Assembly: GCA_028571685.1 (NCBI GenBank)
Contig: CM053142.1
Coordinates: forward strand, 197,958,796-198,022,795
Direction: 5' to 3'
Source of the DNA: Heterohyrax brucei
Taxonomy: Eukaryota > Chordata > Mammalia > Hyracoidea > Procaviidae
DNA: 64,000 nucleotides
Under the pieces are notes generated by a model that was not told the origin of the DNA, did not search any database, and saw nothing but the letters and a program-made list of their open reading frames with translations. Shown here piece by piece: positions 1 to 11,000 of this stretch (position 1 is its first letter; each line of letters begins with the position of its first letter). Position numbers and translations under genes: made by a program.

Positions 1-964
1 CCGGCTCCAGGCACCAGCCCAGGCTCCAAGGCCGGTGGCCGGGAACAGACATCCAGGTAATGTTTAAGTCGACTCAGAACTAAAGGTGGATCCCACCTGA
101 CCCAGAGAAGAACCCTGCACACAGCCCCGACACACCTCCGGTCTACGACTTGGGTCATCACCAGCTTTGGCCATCTAGGTCCTAAGCATAAACTTTCTTC
201 CCAGTCACCTGTGGTCACCTTAGACCCTTGTCCCAAACTTCCCAGTCGCAAACACCTTTCCTTGCGCCCAGCTAAGGCAGCTGGCCCCTCATTCCCACAC
301 CCAACATATAACAAGTCCAAGGGGTATTTAGTGGATGGCAACTCGGAGGGCGGACAGACACACAGGTGCCTCACAGGACAGGTCGGCCCACCCGCCTCTG
401 CCCAGCCCCTGCCTCCAGGTCACCTGAAGCAGGTGATCAGACCCCGCTGCCAGGCTTCAAACACTGCATCTCATGTACGCTGATTTCAGAAAGGCAAATG
501 CGGAGTGCAACGGACACAGACCCAGCGCCGTGACCTGTGTTTAGAGACTGGAGTGGGTCGTGTCCCCAGAGTCGCTCCAAGACAGGGTGCCCCCACAGCG
601 GGCGGTGGCCCACCCTGGAGGAGCGCCGCTGTCTCACCCTCTGCAGTCTGCACCTCCTGGTGCTGTAAGGGGCATGGGCTGCTGCCCAAAAGGGAAAAAA
701 TTCACCTGGGGGAAGAAGTCAGCACATTAATGCTTACAAACGTTATGCCCAACTTTTATTTCTTAGCAGAGCGCACGCCTTCACTGTTCCTCTCAGGATG
801 AAGCCTGTGTTCTGTATACAGGTACCCACCACCATGCTACCTGACACAACCTTGGACATCTAGAACCATGTTATTAGTAAACGTGAATTACTCTAAGTCA
901 CAGTACACAAGAAAACAACACAAACAGCTAACACCCAATACGCTTAGGTCCCTTGGGTTTCACT

Positions 965-1380
965 GACGCTGTGTGACAGGTCACCGCTACACGGCCTTTC
1001 TCATGGCGGCCTTCTGACTCCCGCCAAGTGAGTGGCTGGGACTACGCAAGTCAGACACTTGAGGCCCAGCACGGGGATCGGACAAGTAGCTGAGAATGCA
1101 GATAGGGCGCACGGCTACAGGTAGGAGGGGGCTGCGCACACACTGTGTATGGACCCCAACGAGAGCGTCACTCAGCTTTTAATCCTACCAGGCTTACAAG
1201 GGACACAGAGAGAGAGACGGCAACTGTGACAGAACACGGGGGCGCACTGCAGCAGGAGCCAGAGTGGCGGGAACCGGCAGAGACGGCACTCGCAGGCCCT
1301 AGGAGCCAGCTCGGGGACACTCACCGCGCGTGGCAGGTGAGCCAGCCCGCAGGTGCGGCTGAGTCTCAACAGAGAACCGG
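965..1380 (+). mobile_element. ERVL-like LTR remnant in BRD1 intron 2
   Basis: The first 200 bases match the block at 48405-48560: a 'gactgggtgggacta'-type stretch, then 'aggcccagcacgggga'. The following cagcag-rich part matches about 48770-48850 more weakly. The copy is old, with scattered substitutions and no clear end. The assignment to ERVL rests on the related copies at 48.4 kb and 54.1 kb, which are followed by a leucine-tRNA-type primer site. Confidence 0.35.
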
Positions 1381-3894
1381 ACCGAGCACTGGCGCTGGGC
1401 CTCCCCAGTAAACCCCTGAACTGTAAGCACAGCTCCTCAATTCACTACGGCCGATTTCGTCACTCAAGAGGGCGCCGGGTGGGGCAACAGCCGACGTCAG
1501 ATCTGACGGAGTGGCCCAGCAGCCTGGGAAAGCGGGATACCCGGGACATCTCCACCTCAGAGGAACGAGCTGGCTGCCGACCTCTGTAAGGCAGCAATTC
1601 ACCCAGGTGACATTGGGCAAACGATCTGCCACAAAGGCTGCCACTCAGGAAGCGGGGGCTCTGTGAGGGACAGAGCAACAGCCGTGGGAAGCAACAGCTG
1701 GGCGCCTGGACGGTTACCTGGCTGTCGCCTGTAACGCCTGAAAGGAAAGCCAAGGATGTGCTGCTGCGGCTGGGCAGAAAAGCCTCACCTGGAGCGGCCA
1801 GGGCCCAAGTCAGGCCGCTTCAACAGGACGCCAGGCAGGAGGCTGGATCTGCAGCCCCCGCAGCCTGAGCCCTGAGCCACAGGCTCAGACACGGGAACAC
1901 GGTCACAGTGTGGACAGGACGGAGCCAGAGGGTTTTCAACAGGGCTGTGGGTCCACCTGCACGGACCACAGAGACCGCTTCTCCTACCCAGTGCTGTCCG
2001 CCAGGCCTGGATGCAGGACAGAACAGAACCCCGGTCCTGCCTCTGGCCTCCGCTCCACCGGACAGGCTCCCAGCAGAACGCGTTCGCCCAGAAGCAGCAC
2101 GGCCTTTCCTCTGTCGGCTGCAGCCCAGGTCAGAGGGCTGGGGACTCCGGGAGAAAAAGGAGTCCCATCAGGAAGTCTGTGTGTGCAAACACCAGGGGGA
2201 CCCACCCAGAACTGCCGAGAAAGGAGGAAGTCTGCATTTGAAAAAAGGAACAGCAGAACCTGGCTCTGACTTCTCGGTGGTTTCTCTTTGGGGGCTCCGG
2301 GCCCCGCTCGCGAACCAACAGCCAGGCCTGTAAACCCGCGGGCCAGCTCCACTCAGTCCCCCAGGGCCACTGAGAGCGGGAACCGACACAGCAGCAATGG
2401 GTTTGGTGACAGGAACCGTGAGTGCTCCCCACAAGCCCTCTGCAGGCCGGGCTGCTCCGGGAGCCAGTGAGGCAACAGCCCACAAGGCCAGCTTGTGGCA
2501 ACCGCCCGGGTCACCGGCACAGTGAAGTCAGGGGGCCACAGCACTGCCGAGACGGGCTGAGGGGCAGTATGTTCCCCCAGCACCCACACACCCAGCCCAC
2601 TCAGTCTAGGGACGAGAGCAAGGGCCTGGCTGGCCGCAAGGGCCAGCAGTGTGTGGACTCCCAGCCCACAGGGGTGCCTGCCCTGATGGAGGCCCCAGGC
2701 CCTGGAGATGACCTGACCAGAGCCCGGCCACACACAAGAAGGACGTTGGACACTCTGGGCTTGGATGAGGTGACCCCATGGGACAGAGAAAAACCACTGG
2801 CCGGTTCACAGTCCTAACCCCGGCTCATAGATGGCATGCTCCAGCCTGGCCTTGGCTTACGGACACGAATGTCAGAGTCCCAAACCCAAGAGAAGACGCT
2901 TCAGGCCAAGACCATGCTGATCTCCTCAGAGTGTTGTGGGACCCAGGAGGGCAGGTCAAACACTGGCAAACCTGAAACGGGGGAAGATAGAGGCGGAACT
3001 ACAAGCTCTTAGGGGTGCTCAGGCTCAGAACAGCGGAGATCCCCCCAGAGATTTCTCTCCTCCTGACAGGTCTGAGGCAGGGACAGTGGGCGGTGATGCT
3101 ACGGAGACCAGGCGAGGACTGCAGGGGTCCTAGCTGGGGAATGGGGAACGGGGACCGCAAACCACAGAACGGCAGGAGCCAGGACTGCATGACTGGAGAG
3201 AGCAGCAGGCACCGCCAGACGGGAGCCCTGAGACCGACCCGCAAGTCCCTCAGAGGCCCTGCTGAGACTGCGTGAGCCTCACACAACAGGACCACCTTCT
3301 CTCAGTGAGACTTTCTCGGAGGCCAGAAGGGTACAGACAGGAAGCCTTCCAGGGATCCCGAGCTGGTCGGACCTGAAAAGCAACCCTGGGGACTCTGCCC
3401 TACAGCAGGACCGACTGCTAGGGACCGTGTGGGGCTGGCAGGCTACGGGCAGAGAAGCGGCCCTCCAAGCAGGAAAGGATGACGCAGGCACACCAGGGCG
3501 GGGACGCAGGCCACCGTGCTCACCACCAATGGGACCACGCAGAAGAGGTTCTGTGCGGCCTGCCCAGGAGGTCAACAACTCCCTAACAACGCAAATGAAG
3601 GGCGTGGTGCCCCACGGGAGTGGGACAGTCCAAAGAAGGTGTACGGAATCCCGACAGAGGGACTGGTCAATGTAGGGTCTGTGGCCAATGGAGGGACAGG
3701 TGACTTCCCCACCTTGCTAGGCTGAAAATGAGCCATCCCAGATGTAGAAGGCGCTACCATCCATCAGAGATGGGAGCAGAACCCACCCTGGAGGCCAGGG
3801 TCCCGTGCAGAGAACCTCCTAGACCCAGACAGAGGTGTGACTCCAGGACGGCACAGGGTGGTGGGCAGAGGCAGAGCCTGGGTAACAGCGTGAC

Positions 3895-4300
3895 AGCGCA
3901 GGGGGCATCCTGGACCACGGAGCCCCAAGGCCCAGCCGAGCACCTTGGGCCAAGGCTCGCTGGGAGGGCGAGTGCCTATAGGCACTTACTGATGGAGCCA
4001 AAGAGCTTTGTGATGCTGGCCCGAGCAGGCCTGGGACCAGAGAGGCCTGTGGGCATGGTTCAGAAGAACTGCAACCCGCGTTGCTCCTGATCTTGAATTG
4101 TGACCTGTTCCCTCCCTAACAGACCTGGTAACCACACAGGCGGCCTGTGCATTCTTGTGGCCACTGCAGTGAAATGTCAAGACAGCCAAGCAGGGTGACA
4201 GCCCAGCTGGTGTCAGAACTGCGGAAAAGCTGGGAGGGTGGCGGCGACCTCCGCCTCCCAGGAACAGCCTCGGGCTGTTTTTACAATGAAGTCCGCTGCG
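3895..4300 (+). mobile_element. ERVL-like LTR 3' end with primer binding site
   Basis: This repeats the order of blocks seen at 48990-49320: 'gggccaa.gct', then 'cttgtggccactg', then 'gacagc', then a primer-site-like 'tggtgtcagaactgcgg' at 4208-4224. That site resembles the complement of a leucine tRNA 3' end, the primer type used by ERVL elements. The internal sequence is lost within about 80 bases. It is a relic without coding capacity, inside BRD1 intron 2. Confidence 0.45.
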
Positions 4301-5232
4301 CCTCAGTGTGCAGGAGGAGCTCAGCACTTCTGCCGGTCCTTGCGTCCAGGTGAGGACACTCTGGGGCAGTGCCTGAGCCTTGTCCCCAGGCTTCCCCTGC
4401 TCACCGCCATCTTTACACCCCGTGTCCTGTGAACAGCGTGCTCCTCTCGCAGAGCTGACACGGGCGCAAGCAGGCACAGAGAGGGACAGGCCCACCTCAC
4501 CAGAGGGCCACATTCCGTGGCCACAGGCCCGCTGGAGAGGCTGGTGGGCCATCCCCCAGTCACTCACCTCCCGCTCCAACAAGAGAAGGGCGCTTTAGAG
4601 ATCACTGAGTGACGAGACCAAGTCAGTGACGGGGTAGCAGATGGAGGCCCAGGAGGGAGCTGAAGGTGGGAGCAGACAGAGCGGGCTGACAGCGCCCGCG
4701 GGGGCGGGGTGACAGCAGCCCTGGGGGCAGCATGAGGCCAGCAGGAGTGGGCACAGGCCGAGCGAGCAAGACTGCCGCAGCACGCTCCAGGCAGCCACGC
4801 GGGGTGGGGGAGCCAGACGCAGAGCTGTACTCGCCCTGCTAACAGGAACCAAGGCAGACTGAGGAAAGAGCCCAGCTGGACAGCAGAGGGCCACCATCTC
4901 CTCTCCTGAGGCCTCTGCTCTCAGCCGTGGGCCAACCAGCCCCAGGTGACTAAAAACAAATCCTGAAAGGTCCCCAGATTGTGGCAGGGCGGGGCACAGC
5001 ATTTTATTGCATCGAGTCAGCTGCAAGACTGGCTGGCCAAGCAGGTGGGTGTGTGTCCCTTGCCAGGCCGCTGCCATCTGATGGGTGACACGTACCTCAT
5101 CTGTGGCCCTACGGCACTGAAACGGGGCGGAGGCCCGAGAGGCGCGCTGAGCAGGGGCGCACTGATGCTCAGCAGGCTCCTCTCCCTGAACCCCCCTGAA
5201 GGCCCTAGCCCCACAGCGGGGGCCACACTCAC

Positions 5233-6599
5233 CTGTGGGGGGGGATATAGGGAGCACACACGGTCGGCAGGACCGCGCAGGGCTCCGCTGGTGTCTTCGG
5301 GGCCTTTTTGGCCTTCTTCCTGACTTTGGACGTGGACCTGACTGCCTTGACCGCACTCTCTTTGCGGCAGACACCGTTTTTCATCTCGGTGTCTCCATAA
5401 ATGTTCAGAGGCCTTCTGGTGCAGCCCGGCGGCGTGTGGACATCACAGTAGGCGGTCTTCCTGACAGAGAAGGTGGCAGCGCCGCCGCTCAGCTCCTTCA
5501 CGGGCTCCATCTTCATGTAGAGGCCGGCCTTCTGGGCGCAGGTCACGTGGAAGGCCGTGTAGCAGTTGGCTCTGTGGCACTGGATGCAGGCGCCAACACC
5601 CTTCTGCTTGCAGAGGTAGCAGGTGAGCCGCCACCGGGCTGGCGGGATGTTCCGCACGCCGTCGATGGGCTCGATGAAGACCGTGTTGGCGAAGCCGACC
5701 TCGGGGATCCACAGGGCGCAGACCACGTGGCCCCAGCGGTCGTCGTCCGTCTTCTTGAAGGCACCGCCCTTGTTGGGGCACAGCACACAGTCGGCGGGCC
5801 GCGCCCGCGACTGCAGGCAGTGGCGGCAGAGCCACTGGCCCTCGGGGATGTAGGGCACCCCGTAGCACTCCTGGTGCACAGCCAGGTTGCAGAGGTCACA
5901 GAAGAGGATGGCGTTGCTGTTCTGACACTCGCCATCCATGCAGATGCAGCAGACGGCGTCCTCATCAATGAGTGAGTGCTGCTCCCCCTGCTTCTGGTTC
6001 TCGCAGTGCGACTCCTTCTCAAAGCGGTCCATCAGGAACTCAAACAGGCTCTGAGACACCGCCGAGACGCAGTCCCCCTTGCGCTTCTCGTTGACGATCT
6101 CCAGCCAGGCGTAGTCCTCCTCGTCCATGTCGTACTCCACCTCGTTGTCCAGCTCCTCGGCCGACTTCTCCACGAACTTATAGTAGACGGGCGGCCGCCG
6201 GGGCGCCGACGGGGGGCTGTACTCCACCAGCCGCACCCGGGGCTCAGGCAGCGCGCTGGCCGAGGCCGGCGGGCCGTGGGCGCTGGGCGGGGCCTCGCTC
6301 TTCTTCCGGGCCCGGTTGTTCCTGTGGCGCTTAGTCCTCAGGCCCGCGGGGGGCCGCTCGCTGTTCTCCTTGTTGCTGTTGCACTCGCTCAGCTCCTGGG
6401 CCGTCAGGTCGTCCTCCAGGATGACCTCCAGGGGGTCGAAGACGCTGATCCTGTGCAGGCGCCCCTCCATCTCGATCTCCACCATCCTCTGCGCCTGGGC
6501 GTAGGTCAGCGTCTCGCGGGTCGGGGAGTGCTTAACACCGCACGGGGAGGAAGGGTGCCTGGCTGCAGGTCCTCGATGGCATCGTCCTTTCCTCCTCAT
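5233..6599 (-). CDS. BRD1: BRD1 (BRPF2), first coding exon: N-terminal region, PHD1, zinc knuckle, PHD2
   Basis: This exon encodes residues 1-455 plus two bases of codon 456 of BRD1/BRPF2, the nuclear chromatin reader and scaffold that assembles the MYST acetyltransferase KAT7 (HBO1) or KAT6 with ING4/5 and MEAF6 for histone H3 acetylation. From the translation, residues 1-130 hold the basic N-terminus and the region known to bind the acetyltransferase. EPL1-like sequence with an acidic patch ([11 protein letters not shown]) covers about 131-200. PHD1 has a complete C4HC3 set: C217, C220, C234, C237, H242, C245, C258, C261. The zinc knuckle starts at C271/C274. The atypical PHD2 includes H291/C294, C327/C330, C338/C341, H351/C354 and C385/H388. 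The bromodomain and PWWP domain lie in later exons outside the window. The start is the ATG ending at 6599 (MRRKGRC), 14 bases into the exon, with C at -3, a weak context. The exon ends CACAG|GTGAGT. No frameshift or lost zinc ligand is visible. Confidence 0.97.
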
Positions 6600-6640
6600 T
6601 TGGTAATGATTACCTGCATACAAAGTCAGAGTCAAAGTCA
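6600..6640 (-). other. BRD1: 5' UTR part of BRD1 exon 2 and its splice acceptor
   Basis: On the minus strand the sequence reads TTTGTATGCAG|GTAATCATTACCAA followed by the ATG. The acceptor AG occupies 6615-6614, so the exon begins at 6613 and carries 14 untranslated bases. An open frame continues upstream through the acceptor, but its extra residues lie in intron 1 and are not part of the protein. Confidence 0.85.
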
Positions 6641-8784
6641 GTGCCACGCGGCGACAGCACACCTGAGGAAACCGAGGCACGCTCGGCAGGGCTCAGTGAC
6701 CATCTCAGGACCCAGCCCAGGTGACAGGCCCCTCTGACTCCCCTCTGCGTCACCCACCCCAGGACATGTGGCTGCATTTCCATGTCTCCTACAGCCAGTG
6801 CTCACCAGGCTCAGTGTGTCCCCTCGGCCACACCAGCCAGGGAGCAGTGGTCAACACTATCAGGACAGGTGGCAGCAGAACGCCACCCGTGTTCTCACAG
6901 ACCCGTCCCGACAGCACAGGACTGCTAGAGACAGCTGCAGCCCCCAGCCCCTCCTCCCAGATGACCCAGATGGGAGCAGGCCCACAGAGCACGAATCTCA
7001 GGGAGCAGCCCACTCGTCCTCTGCCTCTGCCTGTAAGGCACACATCCACCGGCCACGCCAGGACCCAAGACGGGAACCCTGTTCTACGAGAAGACAGTCT
7101 TCATCCTGGGGTCCCAGCACTGACAGCAGGCGGCGCAGCTCTCCGTCCTGGGCTTTCACACTGAGCTGGCCTGTGTCCTCCACCTCAGTTGTCAAGAAGG
7201 CCCACAGGCGTGCAACATGCATCTCCGCCCCGCAGTCAGAACTAACCAGCTCTGCAGGGCTCAGCCCTTACCACCTGGGACGCCACCTGCTGCGAGCCCC
7301 CACTGTGGGGTTCCCTACCCTATGGCGCCAGCTGCTGGCCCAGGTACCCAAGGAGGTGCCCGACCAGGTGCCCACAGAGCTCCAGGAGAATATGGGCTCT
7401 TTTCAAGAACAGGCAACACCAGCGAGCACACCTCCTCCCCTCGCTGTCCCAACATCACCTGTTTCTAGGGCTGCCCCATGGGGGGATGCCTGGACCCATG
7501 TCCTGAGCACAGTGTCACCTCGGGGCGGGTGTCAGTGACAATGAGAAGAGCCCTGAGACTTCTCCTGAAGAACGTTTTAGTCACAGGACACAAAATAATT
7601 TTAAGAGATCGGCCCACAAATAAACACTCTGCACTGGAACCCAAGGCCTGGCTGCTGGCCCTGGCTGCCCACATCTGGGTAGGCGTACGGCACCATGGGA
7701 GCGGGGATCCACAGCCTCCCACTGACCCGAGCTGGCTCCCCTTCCTAGGCTCCGAAAGGGAATCCCAGCAGATCCCAAGCCTGCTGCTTAAGACAGGCCC
7801 TCAGGTGGCAGTTCTCTTGTTCTCTGGTCAAAAGGAAATCCACCTGTGATGCTGAGACGACACAGGAATTCCTACGAAGAGGGACATGGCCGACACCACG
7901 GTCAGCTGAACTGCAGCTCCCCCACCTCTGAGGGGCCTCCCGGTGCCCCTCAACCCTGGTTTGCCTCTGGGCCACCAGTTGAGTCCCCCCCAACCAGGCA
8001 CACTCCAAAGGTGCAACCAGCGGGGTCTGCAGGTGAGCAGGAGCCCCTGACGCCCCCTGAGGTGAGTCAGGCACCACGCCAGGGTGCCAGCACCACAGAC
8101 TGCATGGAGGGGACTCTAACGCACCCAGTGACAGCGTCACAGGGTCATTACTGAGGTGGGGCAAGAGCAACAGTTGGTTACTCACCACAGGCAGAACAAA
8201 GGTGTAATTTTCTCCTCTCCAGCAAAGCACCACAGAGCTCCGACTCTAATAAGCCCTTCCAAACCTAAACCCTCCCAACAGGGGCCGAAGCCCTTTATCT
8301 GCCCACTGTCTACACAAAGGAATTTAACCTAATGCTGGATGGTGGCACCAGCTCTGTAATTTGGAAGCGTTAATTGTAACCACGGAAGGAGGCGTTCAGC
8401 AGCCAGGTCCAGCACAGGATGTCTGAAGGCCTCACTGCCCCATCCTTGCCCCAGACCACAGGCTCTGGCCCTCAGCTCTCTCCACACTCTGCACAGGGAC
8501 AAGCATTAACAGCGGGAAGGGGACCTGCAAGGACAGTAGGCACGTGAGTCTTGAGAAATCACTCTGCGAAATCCATCCCGAAGAGCCATGAGGGATACAA
8601 GGCAAAAGACTGGTGATCCCCTCAAGTGGCTCAAGTCAGTTTATTCTCTGCCACGTAATTCCTCCACAGTGCTGTGTGGTCGGCTATAGAGCGGGAGCGG
8701 GAGGAAGAGACACCTCGCGAGCTGTCTGAAGAATGAATGGGTTCACCCCGAGCACTAGGGACAGGGCCTGGCAGCTGCGGCTGC

Positions 8785-9015
8785 CTCCGGTGTCATCGAG
8801 TCGGTTCCGACTCACAGGGATGCCACGTGCAACTGACGGGACACTGCCCGGTGCCGCCCCAGCCGCACGGCCGACGCAGTGTTTGCCCATCCGGCTGAGG
8901 GTCTTCCTGCGTCACTGACTCTCTGCCAAGCCTGAGACCTCCTTCTCCAGGGGCGGGTCCCTCCCAAGAGCACGTCCGAAGGAGGTGACAAGTCTCGCCC
9001 CCCTCACTTCTAAGG
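8785..9015 (-). mobile_element. RTE-clade LINE, 3' end fragment
   Basis: It starts with the terminal block 'catcgagtcggttccgactc', then the 'gagggtcttcctgc', 'ctctgccaagc', 'ccttctccagggg' and 'gtccgaag' series seen at the 3' end of every RTE copy in this window, here in antisense. It is a 5'-truncated insertion of about 230 bases in BRD1 intron 1, heavily mutated at CpG sites. Confidence 0.75.
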
Positions 9016-9940
9016 TGCTGGGCTGGACAAACATAGACTACCGTGATTTTACAGATATATTTTAAGCAGTGAGAAACACTTAAAAACAGACCCACGCTGG
9101 AGCAAACTTAATGGGAACGCTCTGGACGGGAGTGGCTGCTTGACGGACGGACAGATGTTTGTGAAACTGAGCGGTGTCCTACCAGGAGGTGCGGTAAGTC
9201 ACCGCTCCCTGGCGTTACTTCTGGAGAAGAGGCCCCGGCGCGCCGGCACCGGTTCCGCCCAGCTCCGGTCCCGACAGGGTCACACGGCGCCCTGCCCCAG
9301 CTCCGCGGGCTCCGAGGCGCTGCCTGCCCGGCGAGGCGGCCGGCAGACGCTGCACGGCGGGCGAGGAGGCAGCCTGCGGAGGCTGGCCAAGGCTGCGAGT
9401 TAGGAAATCTTTCGGGCTTGTCCCTGTTAACAGGGAGTTTCCCGTCCTGGCCAAACAAACCCTTTTACATAACACGACCGGGCGAGTCAGGTCGGTAGGT
9501 GTGCAGCCGGGCGGGCGCACAGCGCGACCCTCCCGCGTCGCGGTCAGACGCCGGGGCCGTGGGCGCCGGCTCCGGCCCGCCTTGCGGGGCCTCCCGCCGC
9601 CGCCGCCAGCGCCCCCTCGGGCCGGAACCCCGCTCCCCGGGCCCCCTCCTCCCCGCAGGGCCGCCCTCTCCCCGGGCCGCCCCGGCGCCGGAGACAGGCA
9701 GCGAGAGAGGCGGCGCCGCCCCGAGCCCGCGGCCGCCCGGCTCCCTCCGCCCGGCGGCGGCCTGGAGCGGCAGGAAACACCGCGGCGGGCAGGGCCGAGC
9801 TGGGCCGCCGAGCCGGCCGCCCGGGGCCTGCGCCGTGCCCCGGCCGCCCGCCGCCCCGCCGCCCCGGCCCCGCTGTCAGCGCCGCCCGCCGCCCCGGCCC
9901 TGCCCGCGGACAATGCGCCGCCGCCGCCGCCGCCAAAGCC

Positions 9941-9952
9941 AAACATGGCGTC
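9941..9952 (+). promoter_or_regulatory. YY1-type site in the BRD1 island
   Basis: The sequence aaacatggcgtc matches the YY1 core (ATGGC flanked by A-rich sequence), a motif common just downstream of starts in CpG-island promoters. It lies about 95 bases inside intron 1 relative to the exon 1 donor. Function is inferred from the motif only. Confidence 0.4.
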
Positions 9953-10044
9953 CGCACGGGAGGCCGCGGCCGAGGGCGGCGGGGCGGCGGCGGAGGCCCG
10001 CGAGGCGGCGGGGCCGCGTCCGGCCCGGACCCCCGGCCACTCAC

Positions 10045-10400
10045 CTTCGGGACGCCGCGGCCGCGGGAGCCCGGCGAGCGGGCGGGCGGCGGGCGGCGGG
10101 CGGACGGCGGGCGGGCGGCCGAGGCGGCGCTAATGGCGCCCGCGGCTCCTCCGCCAACGGCCGCGCAGGCCCGGCCCCGCCGCCGCTCCTGGGCGCGGGC
10201 TCCTCTCGGCGGCGGCGGCGGCGGCGGCGGCGGCTCCGGGCCCGGCGGGGCGGCCGCGGGCTCAGGCGGCGGCTCGGGGCCGGCGCGGCAGGCCGCTCGC
10301 GCAGGAGGCCCGGCCGGGGCGGCGGCGGCGGCGGCGCGGGGAGCGGGGGGCGCAGCGCTGCTCGGACGCCCGGGCCGGGCCGCTCGCTCGCTCCCCAGCG
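10045..10400 (-). other. BRD1: BRD1 noncoding exon 1 (start uncertain)
   Basis: A strong minus-strand donor, CCGAAG|GTGAGT, has its exon end at 10045. It lies in the CpG island 3.4 kb upstream of the coding exon. Known BRD1 genes have a short untranslated first exon spliced to the exon carrying the ATG, which fits. The transcription start cannot be fixed from sequence; about 10.3-10.5 kb is inferred from where CpG density peaks. Confidence 0.6.
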
Positions 10401-10574
10401 AAGCAAACAATGCGGCGAGCGCTCCGCCCGGCGCGCTGCGTGCAGACGCGCCCCGCCCGCCGCCGCCCCGCCCCGGCCGCCCGCCGCCCGCCGCCGCCCC
10501 GGCGTGACGCGCGGCCCGGCTCGGGCGGGTGCCGGCGGCTCGGGGGCCCGGCGGGGCCGAGCGGGCCGCGGCGG

Positions 10575-11000
10575 GGGGCGCCTCGGTGGGGCTGACCGGG
10601 ATTGGGGGGCGGGAGGGGACCGAGGTGAAGGGCGCCTCGGTGGGGGTTGCCGGGATTGGGGGGCAGGCGTGGACTGCAGCGAGGGGCGCCTAGGTGGAGG
10701 TTACCGGGATTGGGGGACGGGAGGGAACCGGGGCAAAGGAAGCCTCAGTGGGGGTCACCAGGATTGGGGGGGCAAGAGGGGACCTAAGCGAGGGGCATCT
10801 CAGTGGGGGTTACCATGACTGGGGTTCTGAGGAGAACGGGGTGAGGGGTGCCTCAGTGGGGGTTACTGGTATTTGGGGGGCCTAAGGGGACGAAGCAAGG
10901 GGCACCTCAGTGGGATTCGCAGGATGCGGGGGCTGGAGGGGACCGAGACAAGGGGTTACCACAGTCGGGTTACCGGGATTGGGGGGCTGGAGGGTGTCAA
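10575..11000. repeat. 54-bp GC-rich minisatellite at the upstream edge of the BRD1 promoter
   Basis: About eight diverged copies carry the landmarks 'gcctcggtggggg', 'taccgggattgggggg' and 'ggggaccgag'. The landmark gcctc/gccta recurs near 10580, 10634, 10688, 10742, 10797, 10850 and 10904, giving a period of 53-55 with mode 54. Copies become more diverged and lose CpG away from the island. The strand with G runs could form quadruplexes. Because 54 is a multiple of three, a spurious 18-residue repeat appears in translation. Confidence 0.85.

Larger units (their letters stand above)
1..5232 (-). other. BRD1: BRD1 intron 2, donor-side part (runs off the left edge)
   Basis: This stretch follows the splice donor of the BRD1 coding exon on the minus strand and contains no further exon that I can recognise. 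Reading frames in it are short, lack conserved motifs and overlap on both strands, as expected of GC-rich intron. Two weak ERVL-like LTR remnants are listed separately. The next BRD1 exon must lie to the left of the window. Confidence 0.8.
6614..10044 (-). other. BRD1: BRD1 intron 1
   Basis: This intron lies between the donor GAAG|GTGAGT at 10045/10044 and the acceptor at 6615/6614. It is moderately GC-rich and becomes part of the CpG island from about 9.2 kb. Apart from an RTE tail at 8785-9015 I see no recognisable repeat or exon. The reading frames present are short and unsupported. Confidence 0.75.
9230..10760. promoter_or_regulatory. BRD1: CpG island and promoter of BRD1
   Basis: This is a block of very high GC and dense CpG with GC boxes and CCG/CGG runs (for example about 10205-10240 and 10320-10340). 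It surrounds the noncoding first exon of BRD1. No TATA box is seen, in keeping with a housekeeping, dispersed-start promoter. Long frames here are open on both strands because of base composition and should not be read as proteins. Confidence 0.85.

Noticed and set aside
4595..5374. 259-codon minus-strand frame running from intron 2 into BRD1 exon 2
   Set aside because: It is in a different frame from BRD1, crosses the exon donor at 5233 and lies mostly in intron.
5235..6737. Two plus-strand frames of about 250 codons antisense to the BRD1 coding exon
   Set aside because: Shadows of a GC-rich coding exon; no motifs and no splice or promoter context.
9544..10410. 288-codon minus-strand frame through BRD1 exon 1
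   Set aside because: It crosses the splice donor at 10045/10044 and is low-complexity. BRD1 translation starts in exon 2.
9499..10818. Long open frames of up to 439 codons on the plus strand across the CpG island and minisatellite
   Set aside because: Composition artefact: low-complexity Arg/Gly/Pro/Ala protein, frames equally open on the opposite strand, overlaps the BRD1 noncoding exon and runs into a tandem repeat.
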